NCBI GenBank assembly: GCA_017303855.1
Contig: JAFLBL010000001.1
Span: forward strand, 315,978 to 379,977
Reading direction: 5' to 3'
Length of the DNA: 64,000 nucleotides
Origin: Chitinophagales bacterium
Lineage (GTDB): Bacteria; Bacteroidota; Bacteroidia; Chitinophagales; Chitinophagaceae
Below, in pieces: positions 16,539 to 27,124 of the stretch (positions within the stretch are counted from its first letter, which is position 1; each line of letters begins with the position of its first letter). The notes under the pieces were generated by a model. That model worked only from the letters and a program-made list of their open reading frames with translations. It searched no databases and was not told where the DNA came from. The translations under genes were made by a program, and so were the position numbers.

Positions 16539-19500
16539 TCAGCTTTCCTTTTGGTTAGCAAATGTAATAACCGGCACTTTAACCACAACAGATGTTCCTT
16601 CCCCCGGTATACTGTTTATTTCATAGGAACCGCCGACCATTTCACTCCTTTCCTTCATTCCCAGTATGCCCAGCGTCCTTTTCGCTGCAACTCTGGCCGG
16701 GTCAAAACCGGTTCCGTTATCAATAATAGACATTTTCAGCTGACCATCCTCTTCTTTTAAATCAACAGTCAGAAAAGAGGCGTGTGAATGACGGGCCACG
16801 TTCGTAAGCGATTCCTGAAAAATCCGGAACAACGCTGTCTTAGCAGCCTCTGAAACAGGTATTTCCTCCTGCGGTGCGTTGAAACTGGTTTTAATTCCGG
16901 CCCGCTTTTCAAACTCACCAGCCTGCCATTCCAATGCGGCGGTTAATCCAAGATCATCCAACAGACTGGGGCGGAGCTGGGAAGATATCCGGCGAACTGA
17001 TTTAACCGTATCATCCAGCATAATCAGCAGGTCGGCCAACCGTTGATTGATTTTTTCATCATTTCCCTTCAACCGTTTATTCAGCCAGGCAATATCCATT
17101 TTCAATACGGTCAGTTGCTGTCCCAGTTCATCATGTATCTCCCTGGCGATATTTGTCCTTTCCTCTTCCCGTATATTCTGCAGGTGAGCCGTCAGATTAC
17201 GTACCGCTTTGAATGAAGATTTCAGCTCCTCCTCTGCTCTGAGTCGTTCAGTCATGTCCCTTATAACCGAGAGATACCGGCCATCCGGTAACTGTTGTGA
17301 CCTGACCTCGGTAACCACTTCTGTGCCATTTTTTCTTTTCATCCTCCTGATTCCGACAGTGGAAACGCCGGAGTTCAGTTCATCAATATGCAACGCATTG
17401 CCTGTAACTTCATCTGCAGGAAGCAATTGACCGAAATGCATAATCGCCATCTCTTCCTGAGAATAACCGAGTAATAATGAAGCGGAAGGGTTGGTATCCA
17501 GTAACTGTCCCGTTGCGTCAAAGAGAACAATTGCATCAGCCGCCTGCTCTACAAGCATTCTGTATTTCTCTTCACTCAGTTTTAAATTAAGTTCAGCTTT
17601 CTTTCGTTCCGTTATATCACGGGTTACAGCCAACGCGCTGACTACTACTTTCTCCGTATTCCGGAATGGAACAATACTCATTTCACACCACCTGCGACTC
17701 CCTTTTTTTGTCAGCATTTCAAATTCAAGGGCACCGCTTTTCCCTTTGAAAGCATCTTTTACCAACCGGGCTGTTTGTTTCTGTTGCCTGGGGTCAACCA
17801 ATTCAAGAAAACTGTGACCGATAATATCTTCCAGCCGGTCAGCATCCATCATCTGCAATCCGCCTTTATTTACATCCAGCAACCGGATTTCCTCATCAAT
17901 CAGCTTTATACATTCCGGGTCGGTATCGAGAATAGTCCGAAGCCGCATTTCACTTTCTTCAATTCTTCGCTGAACCGTATAAATGGGCGTCATATCCGTC
18001 ATAGACCCGATCATACGGACAGCTTCCCCGGCCGGATTCCGCATAATAAAACCACGGTCAAGGAAATGAAGATAACTGCCATCAGCCTTCTGGTAGCGGT
18101 ATTCATCCCGCCAAACGTTATTCCGCCCACGGAAGATTTTGTTGACATTCGACCTCACCCGCTCCCGTTCATCGGGATGAATCCGGTCATACCATTCAGC
18201 TACGGGCACCCGGTCGCTGAGTTTCTTATAGCCGAGACTGGAATAATAATTATCGTTCCACCAAAGCACATTATCCTGCAGATCCCAATCCCACACCAGG
18301 TCACTGGTTGCCCTGGATACTATCTGAAAACGCGCATTGGATTCCAGCAAATCAGTTTCAGCCCTTCGTTGTTCAGTAATATCCTCCGCATATCCATATT
18401 CCATCCGTTTACCTGTATCATCAGTCACCACATTAATTTTCACCGCCACCCAGCGCACTTCACCCTGCGGACGAATGATCCGGTAATCAATATGTAATTG
18501 CCTTTTTTCGGCAATATGGTGATACGCATCGCTCAGTCTGCTCATATCTTCGGGATGTACAGAGCGGATAAACGCGGCAGGATCTTTATATACCTCATCA
18601 CAGGGCCGGCCCCAGACCGTTTCATAGGAAGGACTGATATACAAGGTTTGCTGGACATCCAGATCATTCACCCAATAGACGCCGGATATATTTTCGACAA
18701 GATTCTGAAACCGCTTCTGCGTACGGATCAGTTCTTCTTCAACGTGCTTCAGATTAGTGATATCCGTGTGCGTTCCCAGCAATCGAAGGGGTTGCCCCTG
18801 GGTATCGTACTCGAATATCTTTCCCACAGACAATATCCACTTCCATTGTCCCGTGGCTGTCCGTTGCCTGAATTCCACAAAATACTCCGGTGTTTTCCCG
18901 GCTATATAATCCCGCAGTGCCTTATCCGTTGCCTGAAAATCATCCGGGTGCAGCCGTTCCAGCCAATGCTTATTTGTTTCTTTAAACGTTTGCGGATCAT
19001 AACCGAGCATGATGGCATACTGATCATTCACAATGGCATCACCTGTAAGGAGGTTCAGATCATATAAGCCCTGCTTGGCGGCAAACATGGAAAGCCGGAG
19101 CCGCTGTTCACTTTCCCTGAGTTTCTCCTCCGATCTCTTCCGGGCGGTAATATCCATCATACTGCCGGTCATACGTATAGGTTCTCCTTTCTCATTCCGC
19201 TGTATATAACAACGGTCAAATAAATACACGTACTCCCCATTATCCTTCCTGAATCTGTATTCCGAAATAAAGACATTGTTTACCGTATTCGTCAACGTAT
19301 TCTCCTGCCTGTTTACAATAACCGACCTGTCTTCCGGATGTATACGGTCTCTCCATACATGTTCTTCAGGAACTGGATCTGCCGGACTTAATCCATACAG
19401 ATTCTGATGCGTGGCATTGGCCCACTTTTCACCGGTAACCGTATCCCACTCCCAAATGGCATCATTAGTGGTGCGCGCAATCATTTCAAACCGTTGTACG

Positions 19501-22085
19501 GAACGGGCTACTTCCTCTTCTATACGTTTACGGGCCGTAACGTCCCGGATAATCAGGCTGGTCCTTTGATTTCCATATGCATCCGTAAAAATCGCTGATG
19601 TAAATTCTCCGGGAAACAGGGTGCCGTCCTTCTTTCGGAAATTTATTTCCCCGGAATAATAGCCCTTTTCCTGTCTTTCTTTCAGAATTTGCTCAATCCG
19701 ATGGTCATTCATGTCAATAATACCATCCCTGCCCAATTGAGTAATTTCATTTTCAGTCATGCCAAACATAGCGCATGCAGCCGGATTGGCAGAAAGGATA
19801 CTGCCATCGGGCGAAGAAAGCATGATACCATCCATGCTATGCTCAAAGAAAGCCCGGTATTTTGCTTCACTTTGTTTTACATCCATTTCCGCCTTGCGCA
19901 TTTCCGTTACCACATGCCCTTCCATAATCAGCAACTGAGGTAACCCGTCTGCACCCGGAATCGGTTTAATAGACATATCCACTACTTCCACATTTCCTTT
20001 TGGCAAATAAATCTGTCCTTCATACCGGATCAGTTCACCCGCTGATGCCCTGCGTATAGCTTCTCTGATCCGTTCAATACGCGTCCCTCTTTCCTCATCA
20101 TTATTCCAAAGCCGGATATCCCAGAAAAATTTTCCGGCAACATCCTCATTCCGGTATCCTGTAAACTCAAGCGCTGTCTTATTCACTTCAAGGATTCTGC
20201 CATCCCGGTCAAGTAAAGTGATCAGCTGCATCTGTGTATTAAAGATGGCTCTGAAACGGTTCTCACTTTCCACCAGGGCTCTTTCCACCCGCAGCCTTTC
20301 AGAGATATCGCGCCCAATGCCGATAATCTGACCATTATCCAGCATCTTGGTACTCAATTCAAGTGTGATGACAGTTCCGTCTTTCTTCCTTACTCTCCGG
20401 TTACTGATAACACTTGCACCGTTGCGCAACTCATTAAAACGGAATGGGGGGTCATCCGGCTCCATGTGTACCACATCCGTTATATTTAAAGAAGTGGCTT
20501 CCTCCCGGCTATAGCCCAGTAATTTCACCCCTGCTTCGTTTACCTGGAGAACTTGTCCGTCAGCAGCTGCTAATACAATCACTTCCGTAGCCTGTTCCAC
20601 CAATGTTCTGTAACGGGATTCACTTTCCTGCAAACCGGCTTCTGCCAGCTTCCGGGCAGTTATGTCTTTGGTCCCGATAAAAGCACCGGTTATTTCTTCC
20701 GCATTATTATGTACAGGGGTATAGACAACATTCACCCAACGGGAATGCCCACCCATATCAATATATACTTCGTAATCGGTCGTCTCCCCTTCAAATGCCT
20801 TATTAATACAGGTGACAATCCGGTCCCGGTTTGCAAACGGAATAAAAGAAGTAATAAGGTCACCACTTTTTATTTCGGCTCCCCACGCTTTTTCCAGGTT
20901 AATTTGGGCCAGCTTACTCATCAGGATAATCCTGTACTCACGATCTATTACATAAAATTCACTGGCGGCACTCTCCAGCACCTGTCTTAATTTTTCCTCA
21001 CTTTTCCGTATATCTTCAGTTTTTTCCCGCACTTTTTCAGCCAGTTCATGATTGAATTCATAAATCAGTTTTTCCGCGAGTTTTCGTTGTGTAATGTCGC
21101 GTACCACAGAAACAAACCCGGTAAGTTTGCCATTACTATCCAGCAAGGGAGAAGATGTAACATGACAATACAGGCTTTTTCCTTCTTTGGTAAAGTCACT
21201 TGATTCGAAATCGGCAAAACCTTTCTGGCGGATTTCTTTCCTGAGCAGTTCATCGCCTTCAACCAGTACGCTGCTCCTTATCAATTTGGCAATTTCCTGA
21301 CCGATGGCTTCCCCTGCCGTATAACCATATATATTTTCAGCCCCTTTGTTCCAGGAAACGACCCGGAGATCTTCATTAACAGAAATAATCCCATCACTAC
21401 TTTTCTCGGTCAGATCCGCCAAATACGCCAGCCTGGATTCAAAAATTTCCTTCTGCCTGAGATCCCGACGGACAAAATAAAAAAGCAAGGCTGCTACAAT
21501 AATAAAAACAACACTAAGTAATACAAACAACCGGGCAGTGGTGGTGGCCGCAATTTCGCGGCTCTCATTGGATCTGTTCAAAACGATTCTGTCCGCTGTT
21601 TCCAGTCCAAGTACCATTACGCGTATACTGTCCATCACTTCCTTGCCTTTACCGCTCCGCACGAGTAACAGGGCGGAGTCTGCCTTATTACGCTGCATCA
21701 GCTGCATTCCTTGTTCTGCAATGGCCAGTTTTTCCCTCGTAAGTCGTACCAGTGTATGAAGTGTGTCTTTCCTGCCAGGGTATCGTATCTGTAAGTTTAG
21801 TATATCCGTTGTATCGGTTTGCAACCGGGCAATAGCCGCGTGATAAGGCTCAAGAAATTCCCGGTTGCCTGATATAACAAATCCCCTTCCGGATGTTTCA
21901 ATATCCTGCACATCATCCAGGAGATGTTCCAGTACTTTAAGTGATTTGAGTGTTTGATTTACCTGTTGCGTTTCCTTCCTGGCTTTGTTCATGTTCAGAA
22001 AAGAATACCAGGCGAAAAATGAAATGAGTGTAATAGCAGCTACCACACCAAAAGTTATTCGCTGACGGGTATAAATTCGATTCAT
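16539..22085 (-). CDS. Giant CHASE3/multi-PAS sensor histidine kinase
   Basis: A 1848-residue kinase. TM1 (about 9-29) and TM2 (about 184-206) enclose a CHASE3 sensor domain facing the periplasm (with the DIETSGRGFVISGN segment). Then I count about eleven PAS domains between residues 220 and 1600, several of them PAS_3 type with RIHPEDR, RLHPDD, SVHPED or RIHPDER motifs and following PAC segments. The end holds HisKA_3 with the phospho-acceptor His in REIHDELGQQLTVLKMD and a HATPase with DNGTGFD and GILGMKERSEMVGG. Most kinases of this type have one to five PAS domains. It lies between two NarL-type regulators, 5 and 43 bases away. The ligand is unknown. Confidence 0.92.
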   Translation of the reverse strand: MNRIYTRQRITFGVVAAITLISFFAWYSFLNMNKARKETQQVNQTLKSLKVLEHLLDDVQDIETSGRGFVISGNREFLEPYHAAIARLQTDTTDILNLQIRYPGRKDTLHTLVRLTREKLAIAEQGMQLMQRNKADSALLLVRSGKGKEVMDSIRVMVLGLETADRIVLNRSNESREIAATTTARLFVLLSVVFIIVAALLFYFVRRDLRQKEIFESRLAYLADLTEKSSDGIISVNEDLRVVSWNKGAENIYGYTAGEAIGQEIAKLIRSSVLVEGDELLRKEIRQKGFADFESSDFTKEGKSLYCHVTSSPLLDSNGKLTGFVSVVRDITQRKLAEKLIYEFNHELAEKVREKTEDIRKSEEKLRQVLESAASEFYVIDREYRIILMSKLAQINLEKAWGAEIKSGDLITSFIPFANRDRIVTCINKAFEGETTDYEVYIDMGGHSRWVNVVYTPVHNNAEEITGAFIGTKDITARKLAEAGLQESESRYRTLVEQATEVIVLAAADGQVLQVNEAGVKLLGYSREEATSLNITDVVHMEPDDPPFRFNELRNGASVISNRRVRKKDGTVITLELSTKMLDNGQIIGIGRDISERLRVERALVESENRFRAIFNTQMQLITLLDRDGRILEVNKTALEFTGYRNEDVAGKFFWDIRLWNNDEERGTRIERIREAIRRASAGELIRYEGQIYLPKGNVEVVDMSIKPIPGADGLPQLLIMEGHVVTEMRKAEMDVKQSEAKYRAFFEHSMDGIMLSSPDGSILSANPAACAMFGMTENEITQLGRDGIIDMNDHRIEQILKERQEKGYYSGEINFRKKDGTLFPGEFTSAIFTDAYGNQRTSLIIRDVTARKRIEEEVARSVQRFEMIARTTNDAIWEWDTVTGEKWANATHQNLYGLSPADPVPEEHVWRDRIHPEDRSVIVNRQENTLTNTVNNVFISEYRFRKDNGEYVYLFDRCYIQRNEKGEPIRMTGSMMDITARKRSEEKLRESEQRLRLSMFAAKQGLYDLNLLTGDAIVNDQYAIMLGYDPQTFKETNKHWLERLHPDDFQATDKALRDYIAGKTPEYFVEFRQRTATGQWKWILSVGKIFEYDTQGQPLRLLGTHTDITNLKHVEEELIRTQKRFQNLVENISGVYWVNDLDVQQTLYISPSYETVWGRPCDEVYKDPAAFIRSVHPEDMSRLSDAYHHIAEKRQLHIDYRIIRPQGEVRWVAVKINVVTDDTGKRMEYGYAEDITEQRRAETDLLESNARFQIVSRATSDLVWDWDLQDNVLWWNDNYYSSLGYKKLSDRVPVAEWYDRIHPDERERVRSNVNKIFRGRNNVWRDEYRYQKADGSYLHFLDRGFIMRNPAGEAVRMIGSMTDMTPIYTVQRRIEESEMRLRTILDTDPECIKLIDEEIRLLDVNKGGLQMMDADRLEDIIGHSFLELVDPRQQKQTARLVKDAFKGKSGALEFEMLTKKGSRRWCEMSIVPFRNTEKVVVSALAVTRDITERKKAELNLKLSEEKYRMLVEQAADAIVLFDATGQLLDTNPSASLLLGYSQEEMAIMHFGQLLPADEVTGNALHIDELNSGVSTVGIRRMKRKNGTEVVTEVRSQQLPDGRYLSVIRDMTERLRAEEELKSSFKAVRNLTAHLQNIREEERTNIAREIHDELGQQLTVLKMDIAWLNKRLKGNDEKINQRLADLLIMLDDTVKSVRRISSQLRPSLLDDLGLTAALEWQAGEFEKRAGIKTSFNAPQEEIPVSEAAKTALFRIFQESLTNVARHSHASFLTVDLKEEDGQLKMSIIDNGTGFDPARVAAKRTLGILGMKERSEMVGGSYEINSIPGEGTSVVVKVPVITFANQKES

Positions 22086-22128
22086 GAGAACCGGGGTTGC
22101 TTTTCAACAAGTGAAACAGCGTTATTGA

Positions 22129-22764
22129 TTATAAACCGTGTACGTTTATAAAATTCACCAGGGCTGCAGTATTCTTTAAATTCAGTTTCTTCAGAATATT
22201 ATACCGGTGTACTTCCACGGTTTTAAGGGATATATCGAGACGCAGGGCAATTTCTTTAGAGGAAAGGCCCTCTTTTATCAGTTGGACGATATCCAGTTCA
22301 CGTCGGGATAAAACATTCATATCCGGTGTACCCCCTTCATCTTCCAGTTCCTGCTGGGCCAGAATGTTTTTCACTTCTTCACAGATATACTTTTTACCGC
22401 TGTATACTTCCACAATTGAATTAATCAATTCATCTTTGGAAGAGTTTTTGGTAACATAACCCATGGCCCCTATTTGCAGCATACGACGTGCATAAGCCGG
22501 CATGGAGTGCATGGATATTCCGATAATCTTTGATCCGGGCGAATATTTACGTACCAGCTTGGTGGCTTCAAAGCCATTTACCGGCGTCATATTAATATCC
22601 ATAAGTACGATATCCGGCTTCTTTGTACGTGTAATTTCAACGGCTTCATCGGCATTGCTCGTTTCCCCGATTACCTGGAAACGGCTGTCGCTGTTAAGAA
22701 TAAATGACCAGGAATCACGGATCAGTTTGTGGTCGTCTACGAGGAGTATAGTAATTTTTCCCAT
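22129..22764 (-). CDS. NarL/LuxR-family response regulator
   Basis: A 211-residue regulator with receiver domain (about 1-120): TILLVDDHKLIRDSW and phospho-acceptor Asp in IVLMDINMTPVNG. It has a LuxR helix-turn-helix (about 145-208) with LSRRELDIVQLIKEGLSSKEIA and SLKTVEVHRYNILKKL. It is the first gene of the minus-strand signalling unit, 43 bases before the giant kinase. With the regulator at 15904 the kinase is framed by two possible targets, which could give branched output. Confidence 0.93.
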   Translation of the reverse strand: MGKITILLVDDHKLIRDSWSFILNSDSRFQVIGETSNADEAVEITRTKKPDIVLMDINMTPVNGFEATKLVRKYSPGSKIIGISMHSMPAYARRMLQIGAMGYVTKNSSKDELINSIVEVYSGKKYICEEVKNILAQQELEDEGGTPDMNVLSRRELDIVQLIKEGLSSKEIALRLDISLKTVEVHRYNILKKLNLKNTAALVNFINVHGL

Positions 22765-22989
22765 ACGGATAGTGGTTTGCGGTGGCAGTCTAAGTTTATT
22801 TACAAAGAAAAATTAAGTAAAATTTCATTGTAAACTGCATAAAACATTGTCTGTTAGGCATATTATCGGCTAAAAAAAATCAATTTTAAGTATAAGCACT
22901 TATTACCGATATGTAGATTTACGATTCCTTGCCATATATAAGCTTATGTTTCTCTACGTTCTGCCCCTACTGCAACTACATAAAACCCC
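22765..22989. other. Intergenic region, no gene seen
   Basis: 225 AT-rich bases between the end of uxuA and the start of the regulator at 22764. It must carry the promoter of the signalling unit on the minus strand. I see no perfect TAnnTTTG box and no convincing terminator for uxuA. Confidence 0.4.
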
Positions 22990-24165
22990 TCAATCCGATG
23001 TCAACGAACGGGCTATACCGGCTTCCAGGCCCCTTAATTCCGCCAGTCCCCGCAACCTGCCAATCGCCGAATAACCCGGGTACGTTTGTTTTTTAAGATC
23101 ATCAAGCATCTGGTGCCCATGATCGGGCCGCATCGGGATGGAACAGTTCCGGCGCTGCTGAATCTGCAGGACTTCCCGGACTATCAAATACATATCGGTA
23201 TCACCTGCCAGGTGATCGGCTTCAAAAAAATTTCCCTCTTCATCACGTTTTGTATTCCGTAAATGAAGAAAATGAACCTGTTCACCGAAACGTCGCAACA
23301 TATGGAGGAGGTTATTGTCTGCCCTTGCACCAAATGAACCCGTACAAAAACATAAACCATTCGCTGGTGAGGGCACGGCGGCTAATAAATCGGCGGCATC
23401 CTGTTCCGTACTCACAATACGTGGTAATCCCAATATCGGGTAAGGAGGATCGTCCGGATGTATGGCAAGTTGTAAGCCAAGTTCTTCAGCTACAGGCACC
23501 ACTTCGCGCAGGAAATAATACAGGTGTTGCTTCAGTTTGGACGCATCAATACCTTCATAATTTTTCAACGCAGCTAAAATCTGTTCTTCTGTAAATCGTT
23601 CTTCACTACCCGGCAAACCCAGCAAAGCATTGTGATATACTATATCCTTCTCCTGCGTCGTCATCTGGTTAAACCGCAACTGCGCTTTATGGATTTCAAC
23701 CTTACTGTAATCGTTTTCAGCACCGGGTCTTTTCAGCATAAATAAATCAAAAGCAATAAATGCGGACCGCTCAAAATACAAAGCCCTGCTCCCATCCGGC
23801 ATTTCCCGTGAAATATCCGTTCTCATCCAGTCAAGGATCGGCATAAAATTATAAGTTATCACTTTCAAACCGCAGGCAGCCACGTTACGCAGACTCTCCT
23901 TGTAGTTTTCGATGTGTAGTCTGTAATTCCCCTGTTGTTTTTTAATATCCTCACTTACGGGCAGACTCTCAATTACCGTCCAGTCCATTCCGGCAGCCAG
24001 AATCAATGAACGACGGGCTAGTATCTCCGTAACAGGCCATATCTCACCCACCGGAATATGATGCAAGGCGGTAACCACACCGGTACAACCAGCCTGGCGG
24101 ATATCAGACAAACTCACCGGGTCATGCGGGCCAAACCAGCGCATCGTTTGTTCCATCAGTTTCAT
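22990..24165 (-). CDS. uxuA: Mannonate dehydratase
   Basis: Dehydrates D-mannonate to 2-keto-3-deoxy-D-gluconate in hexuronate breakdown. The 391-residue TIM-barrel protein starts [37 protein letters not shown], the standard UxuA N-terminus, and has [18 protein letters not shown], the FCTGSFGAR segment, and the C-terminal MRPDHGHQM with metal-binding histidine. It lies downstream of xylB-xylA on the same strand, separated from xylA by a strong hairpin. It fits the two alpha-glucuronidases in the plus-strand arm, since released (methyl)glucuronate feeds this route. Glucuronate isomerase and KDG kinase are not in the window. Confidence 0.95.
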   Translation of the reverse strand: MKLMEQTMRWFGPHDPVSLSDIRQAGCTGVVTALHHIPVGEIWPVTEILARRSLILAAGMDWTVIESLPVSEDIKKQQGNYRLHIENYKESLRNVAACGLKVITYNFMPILDWMRTDISREMPDGSRALYFERSAFIAFDLFMLKRPGAENDYSKVEIHKAQLRFNQMTTQEKDIVYHNALLGLPGSEERFTEEQILAALKNYEGIDASKLKQHLYYFLREVVPVAEELGLQLAIHPDDPPYPILGLPRIVSTEQDAADLLAAVPSPANGLCFCTGSFGARADNNLLHMLRRFGEQVHFLHLRNTKRDEEGNFFEADHLAGDTDMYLIVREVLQIQQRRNCSIPMRPDHGHQMLDDLKKQTYPGYSAIGRLRGLAELRGLEAGIARSLTSD

Positions 24166-24182
24166 GTGTAAAAGTATTAATG

Positions 24183-24240
24183 AAAAAAACCGTCTGCAAT
24201 GGCCGGTTCAGCATCCGGCACTTTTTCAGACAGTTTTTTT
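24183..24240 (-). terminator. Hairpin with flanking A/T runs between xylA and uxuA
   Basis: AAAAAAAC-C-GTCTG (24183-24196) pairs with CAGAC-A-GTTTTTTT (24227-24240), with one mismatch. An inner stem GCCGG/CCGGC (24202-24206 with 24215-24219) closes the loop. On either strand the stem is followed by a seven-T run, as in a bidirectional intrinsic terminator. It begins 19 bases after the xylA stop and ends 17 bases before the uxuA start, so uxuA depends on read-through or processing. Confidence 0.7.
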
Positions 24241-24259
24241 ATAACTATGCTTTATATTA

Positions 24260-25588
24260 TCAGATAAACCGGTTCACCAGGTTTTCCATGTATTCCTGTC
24301 GACCACTCCGCATCGCCGGTTCACCATTCTCCAAGGCAAAGATCCGCAGCTCTTCCAGGCTTAATTTGCCCGCTTCAAAATCCCGCCCTTTTCCTGTATC
24401 ATAGGAAGCATACCGTTCCGCCCTGATTTTCTTATAATCAGATTGCTGTAAAATAGTATCAGCGGTCACCAGCGCCCGGGCAAAATTGTCCATTCCTCCA
24501 ATATGTGCATAAAACAGGTCGGCCGGGTCAGTTGAATTTCGACGGATTTTGGCATCGAAATTAATACCGCCTCCATTGAATCCACCGGCTTCCAGTATTA
24601 CGAGCATGGCCTCAGTCAGCTCATTGATGTCATTGGGAAACTGATCCGTATCCCATCCATTCTGATAATCGCCCCGGTTTGCATCCATACTGCCCAGTAA
24701 TCCGGCATCGGCAGCTACCTGCAATTCATGGGTGAAAGTATGTCCGGCCAGCGTGGCATGGTTCACTTCAATATTCAGACTGAAATCATTCAGCAGGTCG
24801 TACTGACGGAGAAAACCGATCACTGTTTCACAGTCATAATCGTACTGATGCTTGGATGGTTCGCAAGGCTTGGGCTCAATAAAGAACTTTCCTTTGAACC
24901 CCTGCTTACGTGCATAATCCTTTGCGGTATGCAGGAAACGGGCCAGGTGTTCTTTTTCCCGTTTCATATTGGTATTGAGCAGACTCATATAACCTTCCCG
25001 TCCGCCCCAGAATACATAATTTTCACCCCCGAGAGCAATGGTGGCATCCAAAGCAGCTTTCACTTGTGCGGCCGCATGCGTGAGTACATGAAAATCAGGA
25101 TTGGTGGCAGCACCATTCATGTACCTGCGATTAGAAAACAGATTAGCCGTACCCCATAAAAGTCTGACACCACTGGCTTTTTGCTTTTCACTGAAATAAG
25201 CGGTGATAGCCTGGAGACGCCGGTCATTTTCCGAAATATCATTGGTGTAATCCACTGCATCCACATCATGGAAACAATAATACGGCAGACTCAGTTTTGT
25301 AATAAACTCAAATGCAGCATCGGCTTTATCCTTTGCCCGTTCTACCGCATCTGCTTTTTCACTCCAGGGGAAAAGATGAGTTGGTTCGCCAAAAGGATCA
25401 GCACCACTGCCGCAGAAGCTGTGCCAGTACGCACAGGCAAAACGAAGGTGTTCCTTCATTGTTTTACCAACCACTACCCTGTTCTCATCATACCAGCGGA
25501 ATGCCAGCGGATTATCCGATTGGGGGCCTTCATACCTGATAGGTCCGATTCCTTTAAAAAACTCCTTGTTGCCTGTAACGACTCCCAT
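24260..25588 (-). CDS. xylA: Xylose isomerase
   Basis: Interconverts D-xylose and D-xylulose in the cytoplasm with divalent metal. The 442-residue length is that of the class II enzymes. Motifs are [10 protein letters not shown] with the ring-opening His, VFWGGREGY, and [16 protein letters not shown] with metal-binding Glu and Lys. [20 protein letters not shown] and NFDAKIRR supply further metal ligands. It follows xylB by 26 bases on the same strand and is the first step for xylose released by the GH3, GH43 and GH31 enzymes of this locus. Confidence 0.97.
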   Translation of the reverse strand: MGVVTGNKEFFKGIGPIRYEGPQSDNPLAFRWYDENRVVVGKTMKEHLRFACAYWHSFCGSGADPFGEPTHLFPWSEKADAVERAKDKADAAFEFITKLSLPYYCFHDVDAVDYTNDISENDRRLQAITAYFSEKQKASGVRLLWGTANLFSNRRYMNGAATNPDFHVLTHAAAQVKAALDATIALGGENYVFWGGREGYMSLLNTNMKREKEHLARFLHTAKDYARKQGFKGKFFIEPKPCEPSKHQYDYDCETVIGFLRQYDLLNDFSLNIEVNHATLAGHTFTHELQVAADAGLLGSMDANRGDYQNGWDTDQFPNDINELTEAMLVILEAGGFNGGGINFDAKIRRNSTDPADLFYAHIGGMDNFARALVTADTILQQSDYKKIRAERYASYDTGKGRDFEAGKLSLEELRIFALENGEPAMRSGRQEYMENLVNRFI

Positions 25589-25614
25589 GATTGTATATTT
25601 AATAAGTGATCAAA

Positions 25615-27093
25615 TTAATTCAGGTTTTTTTCCAGTTGCTCCAGCCAGCGCTGATACAAGGTCTCATACACATGCCCCGCAACCGGTTGTACTTTTTGCA
25701 CCGGTGTAAAATTACTGAAAGCCTCAGCAGGATTTTTGTAAACGCCGGCACCGATTCCACTGCCAATGGCGGCTCCATGACTACCATCGCATTGATATAA
25801 TTCCACAGGTACATTCAGCGTATTCACCAAGGCGGAGGTGAATATATCACTGAGGAACATATTGGCTTTGCCAGCCCGGATCACGCCGGGTTGCATACCA
25901 TTTTGCCGCATTATATCAAGACCATAACGGAACGCAAAAACAATCCCTTCCTGCGCGGCCCGGTAAATATGGGGCACCCCGTGCTTATTGAAATCGATCT
26001 GCAAGAATTGAGCGTTGAGCACCCTGTTATTCAGCATACGCTCTGCGCCGTTACCAAAGGGAAAAACCATGACTCCTTCACTACCAGGCGCAACAGCGGC
26101 AGCCTGCGCATTCAGTTCAGCATAGCTGAGCTGATCGCCTGAGATATTCTTTACCCAGCGGTTCAGGATGCCAGTGCCGTTAATACATAAGAGCACACCC
26201 AGTCTCCGTTGTTCCGGCGTATAATTTACATGGGCAAATGTATTGATGCGGGATTCGTTATCATATGCCAGCTGATCACTAACCCCGTAAATTACGCCGG
26301 ATGTGCCGGCAGTTGCTGCTACCTCACCCGGCTCCAGTACATTCAGCGAAAGTGCATTATTCGGCTGGTCACCTGCCTTATATGTTACAGGTATACCTGA
26401 CCGTAAGGAAAGTGCCGAAGCTACCGTATCGGTAACCGTACCGTGGACGGAGAACACATCCCTGATTGGTGGTATCAATAAAGTGGAAAAGCCATAATAG
26501 GAAAATACATCCTCTGATAGTTGATTATTCTTAAAATCCCAGAAAATACCTTCTGAAAGTGCGGCAATACTGGTCGTAACAGTGCCGGTAAGTTTCATAG
26601 CGATAAAATCGCCGGGCAGCATTATTTTATCGATCTTATCATAGATAGCAGGCTCATTTTCTTTTACCCAAGCCAGTTTAGAGGCGGTAAAATTGCCGGG
26701 TGAATTGAGCAGGTGCAACAGGCATTTATCCCGGCCAATGGCCTCAAAAGCCTTATCACCGGTTGCAACAGCCCGGCTATCGCACCAGATGATGCTATGA
26801 CGCAACACTTCCTGGTTTTTATCCACGGCCACCAGTCCGTGCATCTGATAAGCAATACCCACAGAACCGATATCGGCCGGATTATATGTACGTTTTGCAT
26901 GCAGTTTGAGAATAGCAAGCTGCACCTGTTCCCACCAGGTATCGGGCGACTGTTCTGCCCAACCGGGCTGTACAGAAATAATCTCTGATTCGGACTCGGG
27001 ATACTGGGCGGTGGCCACTGTTTTCTGGGTAGCTGCATCAATCACAGAAACCTTAACCGAAGATGTTCCAAGATCTATTCCGAGCAATAACAT
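25615..27093 (-). CDS. xylB: Xylulokinase
   Basis: FGGY-family carbohydrate kinase of 492 residues phosphorylating D-xylulose to D-xylulose 5-phosphate. The N-terminal ATPase motif LLGIDLGTSSVKVSVID, the substrate-site YQMHGLVAVD, SIIWCDSRA, and the C-terminal AAQEGIVFAFRYG and DGSHGAAIGSGIGAG match the family. Pairing with xylA supports xylulose over other substrates. An intrinsic-terminator-like hairpin lies 33 bases before its start, between it and susD. Confidence 0.95.
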   Translation of the reverse strand: MLLLGIDLGTSSVKVSVIDAATQKTVATAQYPESESEIISVQPGWAEQSPDTWWEQVQLAILKLHAKRTYNPADIGSVGIAYQMHGLVAVDKNQEVLRHSIIWCDSRAVATGDKAFEAIGRDKCLLHLLNSPGNFTASKLAWVKENEPAIYDKIDKIMLPGDFIAMKLTGTVTTSIAALSEGIFWDFKNNQLSEDVFSYYGFSTLLIPPIRDVFSVHGTVTDTVASALSLRSGIPVTYKAGDQPNNALSLNVLEPGEVAATAGTSGVIYGVSDQLAYDNESRINTFAHVNYTPEQRRLGVLLCINGTGILNRWVKNISGDQLSYAELNAQAAAVAPGSEGVMVFPFGNGAERMLNNRVLNAQFLQIDFNKHGVPHIYRAAQEGIVFAFRYGLDIMRQNGMQPGVIRAGKANMFLSDIFTSALVNTLNVPVELYQCDGSHGAAIGSGIGAGVYKNPAEAFSNFTPVQKVQPVAGHVYETLYQRWLEQLEKNLN

Positions 27094-27124
27094 TATTTCT
27101 AATTTGAATATACTGCAAGTTAGT

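Noticed and set aside
24166..24200. Possible promoter for uxuA (TTG, 20-base spacer, TACTTTTA on the minus strand)
   Set aside because: The -7 box would end three bases before the ATG, too close for a normal start, and it has one mismatch.
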